This document shows positions 16,720-22,373 of a stretch of 22,551 nt of DNA, one piece after another (within the stretch, counting starts at the first letter, position 1; each line of letters opens with the position of its first letter). The stretch is from IMG/VR virus record IMGVR_UViG_3300021379_000446, positions 1 through 22,551 of that record, one strand, 5' to 3'. The stretch comes from a virus. The position numbers and the translations under genes were made by a program. A model generated the notes under the pieces. It was not told the DNA's origin. It ran no database searches and saw only the letters and a list, made by a program, of their open reading frames with translations.

Positions 16720-16842
16720 TTAGTTTTGTTGAACTTTGGTAGGAATTTCGCTACTGGGTTTTTTCTTTTCAAAGATCTTCTGCCAGTTTTCATTAAACTT
16801 ATCCTTGTTTTGTATTGGACGTTGTTTAGATCCTTTTCCCAT
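16720..16842 (-). CDS. Small conserved-type phage protein, 40 aa
   Basis: Starts at ATG 16842 with GAGGAAAACAAAC upstream and overlaps the end of the HNH gene by 17 bases. The beginning MGKGSKQRPIQN, then KFNENWQKIF, is a pattern I associate with short uncharacterised phage proteins. The rest is basic and polar. The 41 bases after it, up to the next start, are A-rich without visible structure. Function unknown. Confidence 0.65.
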   Translation of the reverse strand: MGKGSKQRPIQNKDKFNENWQKIFEKKKPSSEIPTKVQQN

Positions 16843-17287
16843 GTTTGTTTTCCTCATACCATTTGCGATAGTATTCAATGTAGTAATGAGAAAACTTTAG
16901 TAGTTGTTCATCACTTGCATTATTTTTCATTCTATTGGCTAGATTACTTATGATTTGAATATTCCCCGGCATGTAATCCCCAGAAGGATTAATACGATCC
17001 AAGGAAGGACTGGTATCGAGGTCTCCACCAATAGTAAAAGGAGTCCCCATAATACTACAACAATTGTCCCTAGGCCAAACAGCGTATATGTCATGTCTTT
17101 CTATGCCTACTTTGTATAAATTTCTGTTTTTAGCACGTAGAATCATCAAACGTGTTACCTCAGACATTAAATAACCTAACTCACCTTTGAATCTGTAATA
17201 ACACTCATCACAAATATCTTTGTTATGATGTTTAGGATTATCACAGTGACCCATTAGGCAGTACGTTTGTGTGTCCTCTGTATTCAT
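16826..17287 (-). CDS. HNH-type endonuclease-like protein
   Basis: 153 residues. The N-terminus has paired cysteines C10, C15, C26 and C29 (CLMGHC, CDECY) that could bind zinc. The C-terminal half carries the HNH-like layout SLDRINPSGDYMPGNIQIIS followed by NLANRMKNN, as in small phage HNH nucleases where LDRI, GN and N-x-K surround the metal site. The usual first histidine is not obvious (CCSIMG in that place), so activity is uncertain. It could be a free-standing homing nuclease or serve in host DNA breakdown. It overlaps both neighbours, so it is embedded in the operon, not a loose insertion. Confidence 0.8.
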   Translation of the reverse strand: MNTEDTQTYCLMGHCDNPKHHNKDICDECYYRFKGELGYLMSEVTRLMILRAKNRNLYKVGIERHDIYAVWPRDNCCSIMGTPFTIGGDLDTSPSLDRINPSGDYMPGNIQIISNLANRMKNNASDEQLLKFSHYYIEYYRKWYEENKHGKRI

Positions 17288-17480
17288 GGGCTATCCTCAA
17301 ATCCATGATTAAATTTGACACTACAACACCCATTTCATCTAGTATTTCTAAATAGGTGTCATAGTCTATACTTTCTATGTAATAAAGTTTATCTAATTCT
17401 TCTTTATATTCTTTTAAAGATGCTAATGCTTCTTTAATCTTTAAGTCCAAGCTCTCGGAGCTTTTTGTTAAGTTCTTCAT
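17241..17480 (-). CDS. Hypothetical 79-aa coiled-coil protein
   Basis: AGGAG lies seven bases before ATG 17480; the start overlaps the 128-residue gene by 47 bases and the end overlaps the HNH gene by the same amount. The middle part (LKIKEALASLKEYKEELDKL) is a clear amphipathic helix, likely a coiled coil. The tail AHEYRGHTNVLPNGSL is polar. No family recognised. Confidence 0.68.
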   Translation of the reverse strand: MKNLTKSSESLDLKIKEALASLKEYKEELDKLYYIESIDYDTYLEILDEMGVVVSNLIMDLRIAHEYRGHTNVLPNGSL

Positions 17481-17820
17481 CTGATAGCTCCTCTGCTGAG
17501 ATCTCTGTATTTGTTTGATCTACCCTTGCAAGTTTAGGAGTTTCAAACTCAGCGAGTGTTGTAGCAATCTTAGCAGCTTCATCATACTCACCTTCTTGCA
17601 TGTACTTAACTAGTAATACTTTAAGACAACCAACAGCAGACACTTCATTAGCTAATTCATCAACATCTACTTTCATTTCAGCAGCTGTTAGCTTTAATCT
17701 TTCTCTAGCTTCTCTGTTTGCCTTACGAGCAATAACAGAGTTCTTTTGCATTTCTCTAGCTTGTTCTACTGATGTTATTTTTGGTGCTAGATTTTCCAAA
17801 GATTTAGGATTAAATGCCAT
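17434..17820 (-). CDS. Hypothetical phage protein, possibly terminase small-subunit-like
   Basis: 128 residues, highly charged and helical. The N-terminus (NPKSLENLAPKITSVEQARE, then a basic segment KANREARERLKLTAAEM) resembles DNA-binding N-termini of some phage packaging or replication proteins. The C-terminus (VDQTNTEISAEELSDEELN) resembles the acidic tail of some small terminases. No helix-turn-helix can be assigned with certainty, and the large terminase is not in the window, so the terminase idea is weak. AAGGAGAATTAAAACAA precedes the ATG. It is the first large gene after the repeated 27-base hairpin. Confidence 0.7.
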   Translation of the reverse strand: MAFNPKSLENLAPKITSVEQAREMQKNSVIARKANREARERLKLTAAEMKVDVDELANEVSAVGCLKVLLVKYMQEGEYDEAAKIATTLAEFETPKLARVDQTNTEISAEELSDEELNKKLRELGLKD

Positions 17821-17839
17821 TTGTTTTAATTCTCCTTAT

Positions 17840-17866
17840 TAAAGAGACACGCTTGCGTGGCTCTAT
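17840..17866. repeat. 27-base repeat forming a hairpin, copy 1
   Basis: The core AGAG-A-CACGC-TT-GCGTG-G-CTCT folds into a 9-bp stem with one internal mismatch and a tiny loop. The same 27 bases occur at 22340-22366. Here the + strand continues TATTTTTT, which would make a fair + strand terminator; the - strand, which carries the genes, has only TTTAATAA after it. It overlaps the stop codon of the 55-residue gene and lies just upstream of the 128-residue gene. A bidirectional terminator or RNA processing site fits. Confidence 0.85.
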
Positions 17867-18030
17867 TTTTTAATTGCTTTGTAGTTATGTTTAGCTCTAC
17901 CGGAGTATGCTGAAGCAGATGCTTTAGGATCAAAACGATATGCTTGATCTATTGCATCTTTTTCACTTATTGCTCTTACATTGTAGAATACAGGTACGTT
18001 ATTATATGTAATATCATAATGATGTATCAT
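17863..18030 (-). CDS. Hypothetical 55-aa protein of a DpnD-like type
   Basis: Start chosen at ATG 18030 because GAGGACACA lies right before it; the open frame extends to 18063 without a better site. The fold pattern is a strand (YDITYNNVPVFYNVRAIS) then a helix (EKDAIDQAYRFD), then a basic tail ending YKAIKK. This strand-strand-'EkdAi'-helix layout recurs in two other small genes of the cluster. It is the first gene after the promoter-like repeats. Function unknown. Confidence 0.7.
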   Translation of the reverse strand: MIHHYDITYNNVPVFYNVRAISEKDAIDQAYRFDPKASASAYSGRAKHNYKAIKK

Positions 18031-18059
18031 TGTGTCCTCTGAAAGCGTGATGCCCGAAA

Positions 18060-18082
18060 GCATTGTAACTGGGATGTCGGTT
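18060..18082 (-). promoter_or_regulatory. Promoter-like motif, copy 1
   Basis: A 23-base sequence containing, on the - strand, AACCGACATCCCAGTTACAA, identical to 18119-18141 and sharing a 13-base core with 21317-21329. It is preceded on the - strand by an AT-rich tract and followed 30 bases later by the 55-residue gene. Most likely a promoter for the phage's own T7-like RNA polymerase; the direction is inferred from gene orientation. Confidence 0.6.
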
Positions 18083-18118
18083 TACCAAAAATATATTTTG
18101 AGATGCCTGTTACCCAAT

Positions 18119-18141
18119 GCATTGTAACTGGGATGTCGGTT
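18119..18141 (-). promoter_or_regulatory. Promoter-like motif, copy 2
   Basis: Second identical 23-base copy, 59 bases upstream of copy 1. It begins immediately after the T tract of the terminator at 18145-18190, so a new transcript would start exactly where the previous one ends. The repeat extends loosely to a GATGCC block on the + strand side in both copies. Confidence 0.6.
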
Positions 18142-18144
18142 ACT

Positions 18145-18190
18145 ATAAAAATAAAAAGAACTCTAAGGTTCCCGAAAGAACCCTAGAGTA
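18145..18190 (-). terminator. Rho-independent terminator of the small-gene cluster
   Basis: On the - strand ACTCTAGGGTTC-TTTCGG-GAACCTTAGAGT forms a 12-bp stem (18160-18171 and 18178-18189) with one G-U pair, followed by TCTTTTTATTTTT. The G-U pair is allowed on the - strand RNA but would be an A-C mismatch on the + strand, which supports leftward termination. The 71 bases between this and the next gene's stop (18262) show no convincing gene. Confidence 0.88.
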
Positions 18191-18261
18191 TAATGAGTGT
18201 CTCCTAAGCCGTCAGAGATATAGGTTTACGTTTTGGAGGCTTTGACTCCCACTCATAACTT

Positions 18262-18405
18262 TTAGCGTTTACCTAGTTTACGTACTAGGAAACTTCTGAA
18301 AGAGCGACCATCTTGGCGTTCTTTAGAGTATTGGTATTGAAACATATATTCCATAGCTTCATCTTTTGTTAAAGGATATTTTATATGGAATGGTTTGTTA
18401 GTCAT
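18262..18405 (-). CDS. Hypothetical basic 47-aa protein
   Basis: Starts at ATG 18405 with AAGGGTTTATC upstream, in an ATGA overlap with the 89-residue gene. The product (FHIKYPLTKDEAMEYMFQYQ, then RSFRSFLVRKLGKR) has an aromatic helical middle and a basic tail. It is the last gene before the terminator at 18145-18190. No family recognised. Confidence 0.65.
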   Translation of the reverse strand: MTNKPFHIKYPLTKDEAMEYMFQYQYSKERQDGRSFRSFLVRKLGKR

Positions 18406-18671
18406 GATAAACCCTTAACGTAATCTTCGATACGTGATTTGAGTCGTAGTTCTGCAGAGCATTGAAACTCCATGACTGCATTTTGTATATCTTGTTGACT
18501 GACACCATCAGCATATTGATCAGCAGTATCCATGATATTGTGATCAAAGAATGAAACAGAGTCAGCTACTGCATCCTCTAGTGATTCTATTACTTTGAAG
18601 AATCTTTCTTGAATCATATCATCAACTAACTGATCAAGTTCATCGTACATTTTATCAGTCCATGTTTGCAT
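18402..18671 (-). CDS. Hypothetical acidic 89-aa protein
   Basis: The start overlaps the preceding stop by one base (TAATG), with AGGG upstream. The N-terminal half is very acidic and helical (YDELDQLVDDMIQERF, ESLEDAVADSVSFFDH), and the C-terminal half is a mixed helix. Composition like this occurs in DNA-mimic or inhibitor proteins of phages, but there is no direct evidence. No family recognised. Confidence 0.7.
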   Translation of the reverse strand: MQTWTDKMYDELDQLVDDMIQERFFKVIESLEDAVADSVSFFDHNIMDTADQYADGVSQQDIQNAVMEFQCSAELRLKSRIEDYVKGLS

Positions 18672-18868
18672 TACATATACCCTAAGTAAAGATCTTCAAT
18701 TTCTTTTGGCAAGCTATAAACGCCATCGTAATCTTCGATGTACCCATCAACTTGCCAGATATGACCACATCCACCATCTTCGCCATATTCTTTATGCTCG
18801 AAATAGTGGACACCTTCTTTGTCTGTTGACCAGATCTCATAGTTTTCTGAAGCGTTTATAACTTTCAT
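18671..18868 (-). CDS. Hypothetical acidic 65-aa protein
   Basis: Starts at ATG 18868; there is no clear Shine-Dalgarno site, so it is probably coupled to translation just upstream. The sequence is strand-rich (YEIWSTDKEGVHYFEH, HIWQVDGYIEDYDGVYSL) with many acidic and aromatic residues, and ends DLYLGYM. No family recognised; part of the early-type small-gene cluster. Confidence 0.68.
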   Translation of the reverse strand: MKVINASENYEIWSTDKEGVHYFEHKEYGEDGGCGHIWQVDGYIEDYDGVYSLPKEIEDLYLGYM

Positions 18869-18869
18869 A

Positions 18870-18941
18870 TTACATTACCAAAGTTAGAATTATTAGAAGA
18901 GGCATCAAGGTTTGTATTAGAATGACTTGAAGCCTCAGCAT
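18870..18941 (-). CDS. Possible 23-aa hydrophobic peptide
   Basis: A short frame between two genes, starting three bases after the preceding double stop. It encodes an almost wholly hydrophobic peptide (LQVILIQTLMPLLIILTLVM) that would span a membrane. It lacks its own ribosome site and would depend on re-initiation; it would in turn explain translation of the next gene, which also lacks one. The amino-acid pattern is the main support, so treat it as tentative. Confidence 0.3.
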   Translation of the reverse strand: MLRLQVILIQTLMPLLIILTLVM

Positions 18942-18944
18942 TTA

Positions 18945-19139
18945 TTAAAGATCACGTGGTGAGATAAAACGTCCAGTTTCTTCACAACGGCCTAATGTGA
19001 GGTATACTTTGTTCTTTGAGAACGTACCGATAGGTCCATAACGGTTTGTAGTACGACGAAACATAACGTCAGCACTGTCAAAGTTAGTTACTTTCTTAGC
19101 GAGTTTATCAGCAAAGATTTGATCGAGTAATGTTTTCAT
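18945..19139 (-). CDS. Hypothetical basic 64-aa protein
   Basis: Start chosen at ATG 19139, one base after the previous stop, with GAGGAC upstream. The same frame is open to 19247, but the extra residues are read through the neighbour gene and look random. Sequence: a helix (KTLLDQIFADKLAKKV) followed by a strand-rich basic part (MFRRTTNRYGPIGTFSKNKV, YLTLGRCEETGRF). The second part looks like a small beta domain. No family recognised. Confidence 0.7.
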   Translation of the reverse strand: MKTLLDQIFADKLAKKVTNFDSADVMFRRTTNRYGPIGTFSKNKVYLTLGRCEETGRFISPRDL

Positions 19140-19140
19140 T

Positions 19141-19347
19141 TTAGCAGTCCTCTGAGAATGATTGTGGGAATTGAGATAATACTGATACATATGATGCATC
19201 AATTGTGCCGTATACATTGTATTGTGGTTCTTCATCACGATACACACTTTTACCTACACGGTAGTCATGGCATACTGGATTGAGTATGCGTATTGCTTCA
19301 TTTGCATCATCAAATGATTTAGTGTAAACATCGAAAGATACTTTCAT
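19141..19347 (-). CDS. Hypothetical 68-aa protein
   Basis: ATG 19347 is preferred (AGGA eleven bases before; begins MKVSFDVYTKSFDDANEAIR); ATG 19365 is possible. The product starts with a strand and a helix containing DDANEAI, loosely like the EkdAi pattern of its neighbours, then a basic middle (HDYRVGKSVYRDEE) and a strand-rich end. Function unknown. Confidence 0.65.
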   Translation of the reverse strand: MKVSFDVYTKSFDDANEAIRILNPVCHDYRVGKSVYRDEEPQYNVYGTIDASYVSVLSQFPQSFSEDC

Positions 19348-19354
19348 GTGTTTG

Positions 19355-19573
19355 TTAATCCTCATCAATTAAGACTTCATCTAATTCAGCATCAGAGAAA
19401 AACTCTTCGTACCAATCAGCATCAGATTGTTCATTATTCCAAAAGTATTTGTATGCGTTTGGACCATTGAGTATTTCTTTAGCAACATCTTCTGATGGTG
19501 CATCAATACGATATTCTGCGTAACCATATACTTTTTCTGTGTAAGGTACAGAGTATACATAAACATTAGCCAT
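19355..19573 (-). CDS. Hypothetical acidic 72-aa protein of a DpnD-like type
   Basis: AGGAAGAG lies four bases before the ATG, which overlaps the previous gene by eight bases. The N-terminus YVYSVPYTEKVYGYAEYRID then APSEDVAKEIL closely parallels the 112-residue gene (YYFKVPYTEVMHGKLTVSVS, ANTEKEAI), suggesting common ancestry. The C-terminus is strongly acidic (EEFFSDAELDEVLIDED). The layout of two strands, then an 'a.sEe.A' helix, is that of small DpnD-like proteins of unknown function. Confidence 0.72.
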   Translation of the reverse strand: MANVYVYSVPYTEKVYGYAEYRIDAPSEDVAKEILNGPNAYKYFWNNEQSDADWYEEFFSDAELDEVLIDED

Positions 19574-19799
19574 ACAACTCTTCCTCTAACTCACGTTGAG
19601 AGATATACAATTCACCAATTAGATGCTCACATTGATGTAAACGCCTACGTAGGAAATCAATTGTATCTATTTGTTGTTTGATACGTTGAGATGCAGCTAC
19701 GATGATATCAATACCATCTCTGTCATCATCAATAACAGTAAAGTTATCATTGATAGATTCTAAACCATCAATGATTTCATCGTTGGTATAGTGAGTCAT
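19566..19799 (-). CDS. Hypothetical 77-aa protein
   Basis: Overlaps its upstream neighbour by four bases (ATGA) and its downstream one by eight. The N-terminal half is acidic (NFTVIDDDRDGIDIIV) and the C-terminal half a long helix (QRIKQQIDTIDFLRRRLHQC, then ELYISQRELEEEL) likely to form a coiled coil. No family recognised. Confidence 0.7.
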   Translation of the reverse strand: MTHYTNDEIIDGLESINDNFTVIDDDRDGIDIIVAASQRIKQQIDTIDFLRRRLHQCEHLIGELYISQRELEEELYG

Positions 19800-20017
19800 T
19801 CAGCTTCACCTCTAGCTAGTTGTTGTTGAACATTGATTTCCATACAGTAATCATCGAGATCTTCTACAAGTGTTTCCATTTGTTTTTGAGTGTACACAAA
19901 CTCTTCTTTGATGAGAGCTATCAAGTACTCTGGATGATTGATTTCACTGTAGAAATACTGATCATTGAATACTTGTAGCGATAGCTCATCATCTGAGTGC
20001 ATTGTGATGTCAATCAT
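19796..20017 (-). CDS. Hypothetical acidic 73-aa protein
   Basis: ATGA overlaps on both sides. A strand-rich start (MIDITMHSDDELSLQVF) leads into a helical acidic second half (KQMETLVEDLDDYCMEINVQ). No membrane segment, no family recognised. Like its neighbours it looks like a small soluble early phage protein. Confidence 0.7.
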   Translation of the reverse strand: MIDITMHSDDELSLQVFNDQYFYSEINHPEYLIALIKEEFVYTQKQMETLVEDLDDYCMEINVQQQLARGEAE

Positions 20018-20352
20018 GCTGATACTCCATATAATCTATCTGGAGTAGTTACATCTGGATCATTGACACCATCTACACACTCGCATTGAGTTTCTGACCA
20101 ATGTATGTTTGAACCACATTGAGAGCAGACAACTTCTGATAAGTCGTGTTCTTTCCAATAAAGGTCTACGATTTCTGAGTCATGCACATCATAGTCATGT
20201 TCTTCCATAACTGCCCAGTCTTGATGCATGAGGGCAATGATTGCTTCTTTTTCTGTGTTAGCAGATACGGAAACGGTCAATTTCCCATGCATTACTTCTG
20301 TGTATGGTACTTTGAAATAGTATATGTTATTGCCATGAGTCGTAGTGGACAT
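20014..20352 (-). CDS. DpnD-like protein with C-terminal zinc-ribbon-like cysteines, 112 aa
   Basis: Start chosen at ATG 20352 (GAGGGTTTCGATA before it); the frame runs open to 20403 but only through the neighbour gene. The N-terminal part (IYYFKVPYTEVMHGKLTVSV, SANTEKEAIIALMHQD) matches the 72-residue gene's pattern. An acidic stretch follows (EEHDYDVHDSEIVDLYWKEH). Then come CSQCGSN and, nine residues further, CEC, a possible zinc knuckle. It may bind nucleic acid or protein; the role is unknown. Confidence 0.7.
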   Translation of the reverse strand: MSTTTHGNNIYYFKVPYTEVMHGKLTVSVSANTEKEAIIALMHQDWAVMEEHDYDVHDSEIVDLYWKEHDLSEVVCSQCGSNIHWSETQCECVDGVNDPDVTTPDRLYGVSA

Positions 20353-20644
20353 TATCGAAACCCTCATCCCATACTCTGAAACGAACACCCATACCATTGT
20401 CAACCATGTCTGTCACATCACCAGCATCTAGCTTAGTTCCATCGTGAAACTGTACAATAGCATTACCACATTCCCAGTAGACAATATCGATATCATCAAT
20501 TGTTTTACCGATAGGAAGTTTGCATGTTACTGAAGTTTCGATGTATTGTTCAGCATCGATGTTGATGGTTACAGGTTGGTCTGGTTCAATGTCAGGACAT
20601 TCATAACCTGAGTAACCAACTTTGTTTGGATCACGTGTTAGCAT
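20327..20644 (-). CDS. Hypothetical acidic 105-aa protein
   Basis: AAAGGAGCAATC precedes ATG 20644; the start overlaps the upstream gene by seven bases and the end overlaps the 112-residue gene by 26. Sequence is strand-rich (PVTINIDAEQYIETSVTCKL, DIVYWECGNAIVQFHDG) and acidic, consistent with a small beta-sheet domain. No family recognised. Confidence 0.72.
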   Translation of the reverse strand: MLTRDPNKVGYSGYECPDIEPDQPVTINIDAEQYIETSVTCKLPIGKTIDDIDIVYWECGNAIVQFHDGTKLDAGDVTDMVDNGMGVRFRVWDEGFDNVHYDSWQ

Positions 20645-20871
20645 GATTGCTCCTTTAGGTTGTAGTTACTAGACCATGTTAGAGTTTTATGTAGGATTTG
20701 ACCTTCAGCTACGATATCGGATGTATCGTAACCTTTCCATGCCATTTGATCCATGAAGTTATCTACGATAGTCTCGATGATATCTGCTGATAGAATCTTG
20801 TTATCGTTAAGATGTTCGATAGCTCCACGCCAATCACGTAGAGACCATAACGCTGTTTCAGGAATAATCAT
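20638..20871 (-). CDS. Hypothetical 77-aa protein
   Basis: ATG 20871 chosen because GAGGA lies seven to eight bases before; earlier ATGs at 20880 and 20886 have no better site. It overlaps the preceding membrane-protein gene by 14 bases. The product is helical (TALWSLRDWRGAIEHLND, DIIETIVDNFMDQMAWKGYD) with no known motif. Confidence 0.68.
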   Translation of the reverse strand: MIIPETALWSLRDWRGAIEHLNDNKILSADIIETIVDNFMDQMAWKGYDTSDIVAEGQILHKTLTWSSNYNLKEQSC

Positions 20872-21046
20872 CCCAGTCATCCTCATATTCTTGGAGTTCT
20901 TCTTCAGACAATGCACGTATAGAGAATATTATTTCATATCCCATTGGTGCAGTCCACACTAATAGTTTCATTAATCCTGCAACAATCAGGATTATAGGAG
21001 TTACAATAAACTCCCATGTTTTATTACGGTATGGTGAATCAATCAT
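20858..21046 (-). CDS. Small membrane protein, 62 aa
   Basis: Starts in an ATGA overlap with the 86-residue gene. A short basic N-terminus (SPYRNKTWE) is followed by one strongly hydrophobic segment (FIVTPIILIVAGLMKLLVW, about residues 13 to 31) and an acidic cytoplasmic-type tail (SEEELQEYEDDWDDYS). A single-pass inner-membrane protein is likely. Phage early proteins of this build often act on host membrane processes or superinfection, but no role can be read. Confidence 0.72.
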   Translation of the reverse strand: MIDSPYRNKTWEFIVTPIILIVAGLMKLLVWTAPMGYEIIFSIRALSEEELQEYEDDWDDYS

Positions 21047-21303
21047 GCTAAGTTACCTAATACACGTTCAAAGGTTTCATGATCGATGTATGTAGGTTGT
21101 CTACCATCTAACCATTTCTTGATGTGTCTAGCTGTTGTACGACTGATACCTGATTCTGATCCATATTCTGGACACTCATCAATGTAAATAGCATCAGAGT
21201 AATAATGATTGACACCAACACATGTGTCGTAAGAGAAAAAGAAGTCAGCATGTCTATCCTGTACTTCCACCATATTATTGCCAAGTCTTTTCAGCGTGGG
21301 CAT
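21043..21303 (-). CDS. Hypothetical 86-aa protein
   Basis: The first gene after the promoter-like motif at 21317-21329, with TAGGAG six bases before the ATG. The sequence VEVQDRHADFFFSYDTCVGV, then SGISRTTARHIKKWLDGR, has a strand-rich start and a C-terminal helix pair with a basic TTARHIKKWL segment. I recall similar short proteins in phages and plasmids without a known function. Placed to be expressed first and strongly in its transcript. Confidence 0.72.
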   Translation of the reverse strand: MPTLKRLGNNMVEVQDRHADFFFSYDTCVGVNHYYSDAIYIDECPEYGSESGISRTTARHIKKWLDGRQPTYIDHETFERVLGNLA

Positions 21304-21316
21304 AAGATACTCCTAT

Positions 21317-21329
21317 CTGGGATGTCGGT
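21317..21329 (-). promoter_or_regulatory. Promoter-like motif, copy 3
   Basis: The 13-base core ACCGACATCCCAG (on the - strand) recurs here, with an AT-rich tract upstream (CAATTTTAGC) and the 86-residue gene 13 bases downstream. As at 18.1 kb, a terminator hairpin lies just before it. Read on, AATACCGACATCCCAGATAG bears a loose likeness to a T7 promoter, which fits use by the phage polymerase but does not prove it. Confidence 0.6.
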
Positions 21330-21335
21330 ATTGCT

Positions 21336-21377
21336 AAAATTGTATGAGGTGATCCACGATACTTGTCGTGAACCACC
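21336..21377 (-). terminator. Terminator-like hairpin after the ssDNA-binding protein gene
   Basis: On the - strand GGTGGTTCACGA-CAAGTA-TCGTGGATCACC gives a 12-bp stem (21348-21359 and 21366-21377) containing two G-U pairs, followed by TCATACAATTTT. The G-U pairs work only as - strand RNA. The T tract is broken, so termination may be partial. It begins ten bases after the ssDNA-binding protein stop codon. Confidence 0.65.
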
Positions 21378-21387
21378 CCACAGTATT

Positions 21388-21861
21388 TTAGAAGATTGGA
21401 GCTTCTTCTCCATCTTCTGATGCACCATCACCAACAATATCAAACCCAGCAGCACTAGGATTGTATTCACGGAGATCAGTCACCTGAACACCTGATAGTG
21501 ATGTACCTACACCTTGTCTACCCATCATGTCATATGAATATTGATAGACAATTACATTACCAATAGATCCATTACCAATCTTGGTTGCATCGATAGGTTG
21601 TAGATTTGCATCAACGACAGTTACAGGTTTGTTTTCTGAACCATCAGCTTTGATAGCTTTACGCTTGAGAGCTACGGTGAATACACCATCTTTCTCTTTC
21701 ACGTTGAAGTGATTAGCAGATAGCTCATCAGCTTTAGCTTTATCTGTAGTAGCAACTTGTAGTTCCCACTGAAGTGTACCGAATGGAGATACAGGCTTAT
21801 CGAGTTTAGCCCAGTTAAGTTCTACATTGTCGATACGATAGTTACGCTTGATGTTTTCCAT
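21388..21861 (-). CDS. Single-stranded DNA-binding protein, gp2.5-like
   Basis: 157 residues. A beta-rich body (LNWAKLDKPVSPFGTLQWEL, GNVIVYQYSYDMMGRQGVGT, LSGVQVTDLREYNPS) is followed by an acidic tail (DGASEDGEEAPIF) ending in phenylalanine. An OB-like body plus an acidic tail with a final aromatic residue is the hallmark of phage ssDNA-binding proteins such as T7 gp2.5, whose tail contacts polymerase and helicase. It is shorter than gp2.5 (232 residues). GAGGACTTAAC precedes the ATG. It stands alone between the structured noncoding region and a terminator, so it has its own transcription unit. The call rests on overall pattern and context. Confidence 0.72.
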   Translation of the reverse strand: MENIKRNYRIDNVELNWAKLDKPVSPFGTLQWELQVATTDKAKADELSANHFNVKEKDGVFTVALKRKAIKADGSENKPVTVVDANLQPIDATKIGNGSIGNVIVYQYSYDMMGRQGVGTSLSGVQVTDLREYNPSAAGFDIVGDGASEDGEEAPIF

Positions 21862-21894
21862 GTTAAGTCCTCTTGGTTATGGAATGTTGATGCA

Positions 21895-22340
21895 TAAGCA
21901 TCGGGTAAGTCGGTTAGTCATTGCAACACCAAAGGTGCGGGGTGGTGGGAATTGGGTAACCCACAAAAGAGCACGGTCTGATGTACCTTTCCGCATTAGG
22001 CTCTTTACTGCTTGCAGTTCTGCTAAGAACATGGACGCTATCCCTTGAGCATACCTTAACCCCCATCAGCGAGAGTTATTCAGTCACACCCCTACAGGCG
22101 TTGCAATCACCTGAATTAGGTATGGTAGTTTAAGTCCACCATAAAGACTAGCTTGACATTAGTGTTCCTTTAGCGTCTACACCAAATCAAAGACGTACTT
22201 ATAGTAAACCCTGACAACTGCTCCAAGGACTTATGTTGCTACCCGCAGAAGGCTATTAACCTTCCCGATACGCACCCAAGTATGTCTGCAGACAGTGACA
22301 TGGTAGCGAGGAGGATATCTGAGGGAATGATATCCACAGT
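21895..22340. ncRNA. Candidate large structured noncoding RNA or structured leader
   Basis: About 450 bases without a credible gene and, by my hand count for 21901-22320, about 47% G+C, clearly above the flanking genes. Many inverted repeats are nested: AAAGAGC/GCTCTTT (21966-21972, 22000-22006); CTGCTTGCAG (22008-22017); CATACCT/AGGTATG (22050-22056, 22118-22124) enclosing ATTCAG/CTGAAT; TATGGT/ACCATA (22121-22126, 22138-22143); GCTACC/GGTAGC (22238-22243, 22302-22307) enclosing GAAGG/CCTTC and TGTCTGCAGACA; GGATATC/GATATCC (22313-22319, 22329-22335). On the - strand it would be a long 5' leader of the ssDNA-binding protein gene. Wobble pairs favour + in one helix and - in another, so the strand is unresolved. 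I do not recognise a known RNA class. Confidence 0.6.
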
Positions 22341-22366
22341 AAAGAGACACGCTTGCGTGGCTCTAT
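22340..22366. repeat. 27-base repeat forming a hairpin, copy 2
   Basis: Identical over 27 bases to 17840-17866, with the same AGAGACACGC/GCGTGGCTCT stem. Here neither strand has a T tract after the stem, so the conserved element is the hairpin itself and not a terminator. It marks one edge of the structured noncoding region. Confidence 0.85.
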
Positions 22367-22373
22367 CTTAGAT

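Noticed and set aside
18192-18261. A protein-like frame ending SKPPKRKPISLTA on the - strand.
   Set aside because: There is no start codon between the upstream in-frame stop and this segment, so no gene can be supported.
19787-19797. GACTCACTATA on the - strand, identical to 11 bases of the T7 promoter.
   Set aside because: It lies in the first codons of the 77-residue gene (Met-Thr-His-Tyr-Thr), lacks the GGG start and the upstream part, and differs from the repeated motif that is the better promoter candidate.
21848-22048. A 66-codon + strand frame in the noncoding region.
   Set aside because: No ribosome site, opposite to all nearby genes, and overlaps the start of the ssDNA-binding protein gene; cysteine- and arginine-rich random-looking sequence.
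21895-22340. The structured region as a group I intron.
   Set aside because: I could not find the conserved P7 region or the usual core segments on either strand, and it does not interrupt a gene.
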